From Emmonsiellopsis sp. PD_33 (taxonomy: Eukaryota; Ascomycota; Eurotiomycetes; Onygenales; Ajellomycetaceae): a DNA stretch of 64,000 nucleotides. The notes beneath the pieces were generated by a model that saw only the letters and a list, made by a program, of their open reading frames with translations, was not told the DNA's origin and did no database searches. Both the position numbers and the translations under genes were made by a program. The stretch is from the NCBI GenBank assembly GCA_032988165.1, contig JANTQF010000032.1:124001-188000 (forward strand), read 5' to 3'. Every line of letters begins with the position of its first letter. The stretch's first letter is position 1. This document shows positions 57,028 through 64,000 of this stretch, piece by piece.

Positions 57028-57281
57028 TATGAAGAGCTATGCTCTTATACTCTATATTTATAGCTCACCTGAACTTCACTTAATCTCTAACTGCCTAATT
57101 GAACATCTCTAACTGAGTCTTTGTATGAACATTTATCTGCTCCAATCTCACATAATTCCCTTCTATTTATATCACATAATCTCATGATTTCTTTTCCTTT
57201 TTCCTTCCTTTCTCTAGCAATTACAATTTTGATTCTAGCATATAGCTCACACAATCCACTTATTGGAGCACACCTGTTACA
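57028..57281 (+). repeat. 3' LTR of chromovirus 2 (254 bp)
   Basis: Starts TATGAAGAGC and ends CTGTTACA. Same length as the 5' LTR. The 63-residue frame 57121-57312 corresponds to the 69-residue frame in the 5' LTR and is not a gene. Confidence 0.9.
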
Positions 57282-57286
57282 GAGAG
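57282..57286. repeat. Target-site duplication, right
   Basis: GAGAG, matching 51708-51712. Confidence 0.85.
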
Positions 57287-58180
57287 TGTACTCAGAATTA
57301 ATTAGACCTTAAACCCAGCTTCACACATTGAGAAGAGAAAAAGGTAACATAATAAAATATATCATATTGATTCATCTAGTTCCACTTGGGGATAGCAAAG
57401 ATGAAAGCTTAATAAAGTAATAGAAAGAAAAAGAATAGTATAACTAGATGCATTATAATAATTAACTAGATTAAAATACTAGTTATACTAAGAGAAAGAA
57501 GAGGAGAGTAACATGCATTACAGCAAGTTATCATCAGGCTACAGTACATAATAGATAGTTAATGAAGTATATCATAATAATAGATCAGATTATACTTAAA
57601 GATAGATATAATACCAGCTTCACTAAAGTATTATAAAGAGGAAGAGTGGTAATCAGAAGATTACATCACAGAAAGAGATGATATTATAGTGTAGGATAGA
57701 TGTAAAGCCAGCTTCATAATGAGGAAGGATGATAGAGTAAAGTGCATTGTAGTAAACAACTAGGTTGTAATACAGGATAGACCTAATACCAGCTTTATAA
57801 TGCAATGAAAAGAGGAAGGAAGGAAACTTAAGATATATCACAGTGCTGAATCAAGTTATACTTGAGGATAAACCTAATAGTAGCTTTACTATATAATGAG
57901 AAGAGAAAAAGTACTAATAGAATCTTGGGAGATTACATCACAAAAAGCAATGATGTTGTAGTGGAGGATAAGTGTGATATCTACCTTACTAATACTAAGA
58001 GAAAGAATAATAAAGTAGAGTACATTATAGTAAGTAATCTAATTATACATGGAGATAGGTGTAACTTTAGCTTCACCAATCATTAAAGAAGGAAACAGGA
58101 TGACAAAGCAAAGTGCATTACAGTAAGAGAATAGATTATACAGTGAGGATAGATATAACCTAACTTTACTCATAGTGTCA
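57287..58180. repeat. Minisatellite, about 92-base unit, second copy
   Basis: Continues the array interrupted at 51712. Units align one by one with 37080-38045. A 62-residue minus frame (57653-57841) corresponds to the start of the 123-residue frame of copy 1, showing that the longer frame has been cut by stops here. Confidence 0.85.
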
Positions 58181-58194
58181 CTGATCTGATTCTA

Positions 58195-58372
58195 GAATTG
58201 AAATTGAGTTAAATTACTGAGCAGAATTGAGTTGGACTTTAAAATGAGAATGGGGTTAGTTTTGATGTTCTGCCTGCCAAGCCTGCCTTAAATAATCCCT
58301 ACTCTGGTGAATCAGAGTGCATAATTGCTGAACCCAATTCCAATTTCAGACCTAATTCTCTGAAAAATAGGG
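58195..58372. mobile_element. Inverted-repeat (MITE-like) element, copy 2
   Basis: Copy of 38076-38255. The right arm GACCTAATTCT (58349-58359) is intact; the left arm reads AAATTGAGTTAAAT. It supplies the last residues of the OrsD-like open frame on the minus strand (S-E-I-G-I-G-F-S-N-Y), so the gene's true C-terminus was probably lost at this junction. Confidence 0.4.
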
Positions 58373-59639
58373 TTAAAGCTATCTATACTAGAGTTATTAG
58401 ATTCTAACTCTTTTTCTTCTTCCTCTTCTATATCTTCTTCTTCAGAAAGATTACTCTCTGAGTTAGAGATCTCCTCATCAGAGAGGATAACATCAGAATG
58501 GATAGGTATAGAAGGATGGGTAGTAAAATCTAGATTCTCTGCCTCTTTAACTAAGGAAATAAAGGTGGTTAGCTTTGCTTTTTGTATAGAATCAAGGAGA
58601 TAAAGGTTTTTCAAGGAAGAATCATCCAAAGGAGAAGAAGAAGAGAAAGAAGAGGAAGAAGAAGAAGAAGAAATAGCTATAAAATTATCAACTTTAGAGA
58701 AGGAATTAAAAAGAAAGATAAAAAATGAAATAAACACCTTAGAGTACTTTTTTAAAGAGGAATTCTGCTGTAAACTCTTAAACTTTTTCAGAGTAATTCT
58801 ATTATTGGAGAAAAAATTCAGAATCTGTGCAGAACTTCTATTCAAAAGCTGAATTTTAGTTTCAGCAAATAGAAGTAGATATTCCACACAGTCTGATATA
58901 AATTCTCCTCCAGCTAAGTTTTCTGGGAAAGACAAAAGCTCTTTCACCTTTTTAAGATCCCTATCATGCAGGAATTACATGTACTTGGTCTCATTTTGAA
59001 AGGATGAAAGCTTCTCAGCAGTTTGATGATGTTTAAACATTAATCTCTGCTGAGATCTTTGCTTTTTAAGCTCAATTAAATGAAGAAATTGAGATAGGAT
59101 GTTCTCATCAAAATCATTACTTCCAGTAGAATGGGAATGAGAAGAAGAAGGAGCATTAACTTGATTAGAAGAAGAAATAACTGGAAAAATATACTTTTAA
59201 GATAGAAGGGTTTGAACAGAACAAGTAGAAAAGTAATCAGACTGTTTTTTTTTTGATTTTTATATCATATATAGTAGAGATATGTCTTAGGAGATTTTGG
59301 GATGAAAGAAAAACAGCAGAACAATTAGAAAACTGGTAATTAAAACCATTAATAACAATAAGTTCAGCAAAAGAAAGTAAATTCTTTTGATTTTTTAGTT
59401 CCTCATGTATATCCTCTAAAGGATGAAGAACTAACTGGGAAATTGATTTTTTATAACCATTTTCATCAATCTGTTTCTTAGAGAGATGAGAAGAAAGATG
59501 AGAAGAAATTTTAGAAGGAGAAACAGTAGAATTACATAAAGAACAAAGTAAAAGATGAAACTGGGAATAGTAGGTAAAGAAATCAGGTAAAAAACCTGAA
59601 GGATTACTTATCTCTGATATATTTTTTTTTCTTTTTCAT
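58312..59639 (-). pseudogene. OrsD-like zinc-finger protein gene, frameshifted
   Basis: Start ATG 59639 (M-K-K-K-K-N-I-S-E). The N-terminal frame has L-L-C-S-L-C-N-S-T-V...H-L-S-S-H, a C-x2-C...H-x3-H finger. It then has E-L-I-V-I-N-G-F and S-N-C-S-A-V-F-L-S-S-Q-N-L-L-R-H, the second finger of OrsD/DUF3505-type domains. A run of ten T (59245-59254) breaks the frame. The next frame continues through two stops to a 211-residue open stretch (58312-58947) with a poly-Ser run and an acidic S-E-E-E-D-I-E-E-E-E-E tail. Far fewer stops than its neighbours suggests a younger or less mutated copy. OrsD is a domain name from the orsellinic-acid cluster; in fungi it also occurs in repeated families. Its function here is unknown. 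Confidence 0.65.
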
Positions 59640-60804
59640 TTTTAGAAGAGGAAAGACTTAAATAATATTAAAAAAAAGGTTAGTTTTAATTCTATAGTAA
59701 TAGTAAAATGAGAATAACTAACTTACCTAGCTGAAAAATAGTAAAGAAAAAGGTTGATTGAAGAATCTAACTTAATATCTTAATAATAGTGGATGTTATG
59801 GCTGACTAAGCAAGAACCTTGGAAAAAAAAAAGAGAAAGAAAAAGGAAATGAAAGAAAAAGTAGGAGGAAAGCTTTAAGCTATATGTATAGTCTAATGGA
59901 GAAAAATATATTAAGGTAGCTAAATTAGTAGTTTAGTCAATTTCTTCTCTTACCCCCCCCCTTACCCCTCACCCAAGTGGTCACATGATGAACATCAAAA
60001 TTTTAATAATTTTTTTATTATTAAAAAATAATCAGCTGATTGAATAAAGTATGTAGGTATAATTAAAAATAGAGATATCTAAATTTTTTAGCTGTAATTC
60101 TCTACTTTTCTATTTTTCCACTGTATAAGAGGAGCTATACTGATTCTAATAAATAGAATCATTTAGTTTTATTTATAAGAATGTTAATTTTATTATTATA
60201 TCTTATAGTTTCTTTTACTTTAATATTTAATTATGTTACTACCTAATATAGCTGTTAATATATATAAATATCTAGATGTAATAGGAAAAAGTTATAGAAG
60301 TTATAAAAAATCTTTTTAAAATTAACTGATACTTTCTATTAATATTACTAGATATAATAGTAGTGTATTATGTTGGTTACATTTAAATATAAAGATATTT
60401 TAATAATAGTTTAAAAAGTTATAGGTAAATATATTCTCTTGTATATAGTTTAAGTTTAACTTGGAATAACTCTCTTAGTTTTTAATATTATTACTAACTA
60501 ATTATATCATTAGAATAGTCTTTTAAAGGAAAATACACTGATATAATTTATATATAGGAAATTTAAGTTTAAAAAATATAATTTCCACTGGAGGTGTATG
60601 TCTACTAGGTATATATATATATAAGTAGATAAGTATGCTAAACCTATTAAACTTATTTTGTTGCCTAGAAATTTCCAGATTATCTACATTCTAATTATTA
60701 AATAATAGCTAAGATTTTATATGATTATTATTTTATTGTATTAAAAGTAGTTAATTGCATCTTTTCTACTTGATCTACTGTTTTACTTAGTAACTATATA
60801 TGGT
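59640..60804. other. Very AT-rich gene-free stretch
   Basis: Sequence from 60000 to 60800 is almost wholly A/T with few C or G. It has a short hairpin (ATTTTTTTATTATTAAAAAAT near 60008-60028), an ATCAGCTGAT palindrome near 60031 and a (TA)n run near 60611. At 59953-59961 is a C9 run followed by TTACCCCTCACCC and GTCACATGAT. No gene is seen. Confidence 0.5.
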
Positions 60805-60945
60805 TAAAACTTCAAGTTAGAATATCTCTATAAATATTGATCCTATGGAAATATTCAAAAGAGAAGGACTTATAGAGCTTTAAAATAGCTTTTAAATGAT
60901 ATATCTCTCATCCCCATAGCATTAATATTAGTGGAGCTGGACCAG
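60805..60945. repeat. Hairpin repeat, diverged copy R1
   Basis: Contains AAACTTCAAGTTAGAATATC, AATATTGATCCTATGG (60836-60851) and ATTAATATTAGTGGAGCTGG near 60926-60945. These align in order with 61191-61340 (AATATTGGTCGTATGAGG ... CAATATTGGTGGAGATC). CpG positions of R3 are TpG, CpA or otherwise changed here. Confidence 0.6.
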
Positions 60946-60984
60946 GTATAAGAAAGGGTTTTCTATACTACTTAACTACTATGT

Positions 60985-61125
60985 TCAACCCAAACTTCAA
61001 CTTGAAATATCTCAGTCAGTTTTTGGAATTTCAAAAAGATAAAACCACCATTAAAATTGTCTCAAAGAGCTGGTTCTAATGGATATAGGCATGCCTTGCC
61101 CCCATTAATATTAATTTTTGGTGGG
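60985..61125. repeat. Hairpin repeat, diverged copy R2
   Basis: Shares AAACTTCAACTTGAAATATC (60992-61011) with R1, then GGAATTTCAAAAAGA, and ends CCCCCATTAATATT followed by a GTGG-rich end like R1 and R3. It lacks the clear AATATTGGTC left arm. Three tandem copies of about 150-200 bases are therefore inferred. Confidence 0.45.
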
Positions 61126-61190
61126 GTGGTGGGAACAGGGGGCGGTGCATACCCATAGTGCAGTCTTGGCAACCCACACCAAAAATTCTG

Positions 61191-61345
61191 ACCCCCAACT
61201 TCCACCCCCCCTATCTCCACCAATATTGGTCGTATGAGGATGAGAACTATCGCGTTTTGAAGCTCTTTTTGAGCTCTATAACTTTCGCCTTTACGGCAAC
61301 CTCCTACGATCAATATTGGTGGAGATCCCGCTGGGTACAAGGAAG
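61191..61345. repeat. Hairpin repeat R3, CpG-containing copy
   Basis: Inverted arms 61213-61239 and 61300-61326 match at 25 of 27 positions around a 60-base loop. The arms include the palindrome CCAATATTGG. CpG occurs at 61231, 61251, 61253, 61286, 61294, 61307 and 61329, plus 61143 just left. I noticed no other CpG in the window. Both strands keep short open frames (minus 61062-61340, plus 61158-61376), which I treat as by-products of the lack of mutation. It could be a MITE-like element or a structured RNA. Confidence 0.75.
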
Positions 61346-62533
61346 TGCAGTGTATGAGCTGTATGGTGTCCCATAGCTTTGGTGTGTACCTTCACCCAAA
61401 TCTGCTGGGTACATGTCAGGAATACAGGGTAGTTTTTTGAACATATCACAGGCCATACTATGTGAGTGGATGATACCCAAGGTTAAGGCATTCTTAAAGG
61501 TTGATAGTGCAGCATATCATGATATATATATATTATTAGAGAGAGGGATAGCAAAGTACAGGCTTCTTGATTTAAATTTATAAAGGGAGCAAAGCAAGGG
61601 GAAATTGCTGCTGATGTTTAAGTATGTGTTTGAGAGTTACTTTAGAATATTTTAAAATATTCTATTTCTGGTCAGGGAAAATTGCCTGAATGCTATGATG
61701 TGATAGTACAAGAACAACTAGAGATGATTCAAGTTATAAAGGAATGAGAGGTTACTTAACAGCACAGTAACTTCTAATTAAGATAATTACTGCATGTTAC
61801 TGGATAGCCAATCAGAGGATTAGAATAGCATTGCTAATCTGAATGTTTAGAGGCAAAAGCAGCAGGAGAGAATTTTAATAAGATAATGTACTTAGCAGAT
61901 TATTATATATAATTTTGAAATGAGTTTAGTAGTAATATGTCTGATAGATGATTTGATATCAGAGGCAAATAAAAAAAAAGACTGATATATAAAATAACTT
62001 AAACTGTATACAGTTAAGCCTTTTTTACTGACTTATTAAAAATGAGCTTTTAATAACTTATAATTAGTATAAAATATAGTATCTGAGCTTCAGTCAGTTT
62101 GATTTAGTGCAGATATGTGGTGAACATTCTTTTCAAACAATAATGAAAGAGATGGATATTAATGGATGAAGATGATATAAGTTCTATATTATCAGTAAAG
62201 TGGAATAAATTGTGTTGAAGCTGGAGTTTTCAGTGTGTATACTATAATTTACTGTTATTAATATTATCAGGGGAAGAAGGCTAACTTGAACTTACTGGTG
62301 AAAAGAGACACTCATGTTTATTACTAATTAGTAGATGACATATTATATGTGATTCTTTGTTTATATTCTTACTTATATAAATATGAACTTTACTCTACAG
62401 GTAAAGTTTACTAGTACTTCTTACTCTCTAACTTTCTTCTTCTTCTTCCATGCCTACTGTTGTACCCAATCAAATATTAATGTTGTATAAAAATCTTAGG
62501 TGAGTATGAATTACAGGTCTAAGACTGTATATA
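61346..62533. other. Gene-free stretch
   Basis: The first 100 bases (to about 61440) resemble the C-richer flank of the hairpin repeat. The rest is ordinary AT-rich sequence. No family block, LTR or convincing frame is seen. Confidence 0.4.
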
Positions 62534-62708
62534 GACCTCAGCTTAAGCTCAGCCCTGACTTAAGCTGAGGACTCTATATTTGAAATATACTGACTGGAAT
62601 ATCATAGGCACTTCCTATATCCTAGTTGCAGCTAATGTGAGTCTCAACTACCTACCCAAGTTCTATATAATCCTTTACTTAAGCTGGAGTTGAGCTTAAG
62701 CTGAGGTC
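62534..62708. mobile_element. Foldback element with compound inverted repeats
   Basis: GACCTCAGCTTAAGCTCA (62534-62551) is a perfect reverse complement of TGAGCTTAAGCTGAGGTC (62691-62708). Each end also folds on itself: CCTCAGCTTAAG (62537-62548) with CTTAAGCTGAGG (62560-62571), and CTTAAGCT with AGCTTAAG near the right end. The 175-base size and nested terminal palindromes fit a foldback-type or MITE element. The target duplication is not clear. Confidence 0.6.
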
Positions 62709-63380
62709 TGTCTGCTGATAACATACTGAATGCAAGATAATAAAATTCAAATAAGAGTAAAATAGCTTTATCATGGAAATAATCTGAAGTGAATGCAGTT
62801 GATGGTTAGAAGTATGATTTCCAGGCTGTTGGGAGAAGAATAGCATCCTCATCTCCTTATAGAAGATTAGATGCTAGTGATAATCAAAATATTACAGCCA
62901 GCCAGTTAGTATTATTATCATCAGGACCTTCTGATTCAAGTCAACAAGATGAATGTCATCAGCCTGGTGAATGAATTAGTTTCTAGAGTGATACTATTAA
63001 CCTGACTCTATTAGAGTAGTAGGATGTGTTTTAGGTTAGTTATTTACCTATATCCTTCTAATATTAATTCTTATTGACATTTAGAGGTTTAGAAATCATC
63101 AACTAGATATCTATAAGTATTATAACTAATAGTGAGTAATAGTAACTTTCTATAATCATTACCAATCATCTTAAGCCAATCTGAAGGCCTTAACACACAT
63201 CTGAATTAGACTAATCATCAACAAACTTGTTTGTGGCAGAGCTTTGAGAGTCACAGTGATGATACAGAGATTAACATAGAGGGATTAAAGGAGTTAAAAG
63301 AATTAATATATTATAATGATATAATAAGTATGATTCATTATTCTATCTTTCTATACAAGAAATGCTGATTGCTAGAAACT
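62709..63380. other. Gene-free stretch
   Basis: AT-rich, with no recognisable motif on either strand. It would hold the upstream region of the plus-strand reading starting at 63381. Confidence 0.4.
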
Positions 63381-64000
63381 ATGAAGTAGGATTTTTTCAA
63401 TGATAATTTTAATCTAAATGTAGATGAAGGTTTTAAGAGATAGAGAACTAATAATGCTCTATTACAAGTCATATTAGATGATAAAAGTACTAGTTTAGAG
63501 GGTGAAGATAGATTAGAGCTTGATCTAGCTGTAAAGCTATACTATAAACTTGCAGATAAAAATATTATTTAGGACTTAGAGTAGATAGAGATTATAAGAT
63601 GAAATAAGATAGACTGTTTAGTAATAAATAGAAAAGTTTTAAATATAATAAAGGACCTCTTATCTACATGACTATTTACTGGGGTTAACTGGAAACACAA
63701 GCTTGATGTGCAACTAACACCATGGCTCTTAATAGTAGGTAAAAACCATATGAATCACCTGATCCTCAGTGCTTGATTATTTACTAGAAATTATGATAGT
63801 TAGGATAAGAGTAAGTTTGAATTAGAGATTAATGATGAAGATAATGTGTCATGAATCCCATTACCTGAGGAGGTAAGAGAGGTATATATAGAATTACTAC
63901 TATTAGATGAAAGATTACTATCTAACATGCAATAGATCATTGATGATGTGAGTAGCTGATAATTGCATTTTAATGCATAATTTTATAAGATGATAGATGT
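63381..64000 (+). pseudogene. Unrecognised protein pseudogene, runs off the window
   Basis: One plus-strand frame from ATG 63381 stays protein-like to the window end. Segments include N-N-A-L-L-Q-V-I-L-D-D, L-D-L-A-V-K-L-Y-Y-K-L, L-T-P-W-L-L-I-V-G-K and L-P-E-E-V-R-E-V-Y. About a dozen in-frame stops (TAG, TGA, TAA) are explicable from Q, R or W codons. It is rich in acidic and Leu residues. It could be gag-like or a host gene; I do not recognise it. Confidence 0.4.

Larger units (their letters stand above)
51713..57281 (+). mobile_element. Ty3/gypsy chromovirus 2, complete, 5569 bp
   Basis: Two 254-base LTRs, a 5-base target duplication, a polypurine tract (GAGTAGAGGAGGATAA before 57028), gag with zinc knuckle, protease, reverse transcriptase, RNase H, integrase and chromodomain in order on the plus strand. 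The paralogous block at 34.8-38.3 kb keeps the empty site. Stops throughout and changed catalytic residues mean it cannot move. It inserted after the segmental duplication formed, or into one copy only. Confidence 0.92.
49469..58372. repeat. Segmental duplication, copy 2 (split by chromovirus 2)
   Basis: Sequence 49469-51712 continues at 57282 after the inserted element. Without the 5569-base element and one target copy it is about 3330 bases, against 3428 in copy 1. The difference is about one minisatellite unit. It contains the same F-box unit, spacer, minisatellite and inverted-repeat element. Confidence 0.9.

Noticed and set aside
51788..57312. Similar 69- and 63-residue frames at both ends of chromovirus 2
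   Set aside because: They lie in the two LTRs (51713-51966 and 57028-57281), so they are repeated noncoding sequence.
59953..59961. C9 run and TTACCCC words as a telomere
   Set aside because: Too short and irregular, in the middle of the window.
61062..61376. Overlapping open frames of 92 (minus) and 72 (plus) residues
   Set aside because: Both cover the unmutated hairpin repeat. Openness on both strands is expected there, and the translations are Pro/Gly-rich without a known domain.
1..64000. tRNA or rRNA genes
   Set aside because: No GTTCRANNC-type T-loop with matching stems was seen, and near-total lack of CpG argues against a surviving RNA gene. A tRNA-finding program would settle it.

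Overview
The window looks like AT-rich, heavily mutated heterochromatin from a filamentous fungus, most likely an ascomycete. The grounds are chromodomain Ty3/gypsy elements, short 53-57 base introns (GTAAGY...CTAAT...AG), an F-box gene family, a dynamin-type GTPase and an OrsD-type zinc-finger protein. I cannot name the species. There is no convincing intact gene, no rRNA or tRNA gene and no bacterial feature. Nearly every coding stretch is broken by stop codons that look like CAA/CAG/CGA/TGG changed by C-to-T or G-to-A. Paralogous copies differ almost only by transitions, and CpG is essentially absent. This fits repeat-induced point mutation (RIP) or a similar cytosine-deamination process with a strong CpG component. 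Runs of 9-10 C survive, so not every cytosine context was hit.

Layout. From the left edge to about 36 kb is a same-strand (minus) array of about a dozen decayed copies of one gene family, with an N-terminal F-box and a long tail of repeated blocks that may be a beta-propeller. A palindromic 16-base motif recurs eight times in the spacers. Within the array lie a coiled-coil pseudogene (7.5-8.2 kb), an unrecognised pseudogene (11.2-13.1 kb), an exact tandem duplication of one unit (13.66-18.77 kb) and a dynamin-family pseudogene (19.2-21.3 kb). From 34.8 to 38.3 kb is a block (F-box unit, about 92-base minisatellite, inverted-repeat element) that is duplicated at 49.5-58.4 kb. Between the two copies are a gag/protease-like pseudogene (38.7-41.6 kb, minus) and a Ty3/gypsy chromovirus (42.1-49.5 kb, minus) carrying an antisense intron-containing Cys-cluster pseudogene. 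The second block copy is split by a complete, LTR-bounded chromovirus (51.7-57.3 kb, plus) with a 5-base target duplication. An OrsD-like gene with comparatively few stops follows (58.3-59.6 kb, minus).

From 60 to 61.3 kb a very AT-rich stretch ends in three diverged tandem copies of a hairpin repeat. The last copy and its left flank hold all eight CpG dinucleotides that I noticed in 64 kb. The right end holds a compact foldback element (62.5-62.7 kb) and the start of another stop-ridden coding region running off the window.

No living pathway is encoded. The history I infer is amplification of an F-box family and retroelements, inactivation by transition mutation, segmental duplication, nested LTR insertion and a late unmutated hairpin insertion or escape. 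Coordinates of decayed genes are approximate unless given as motif positions, and CpG counts are by eye.
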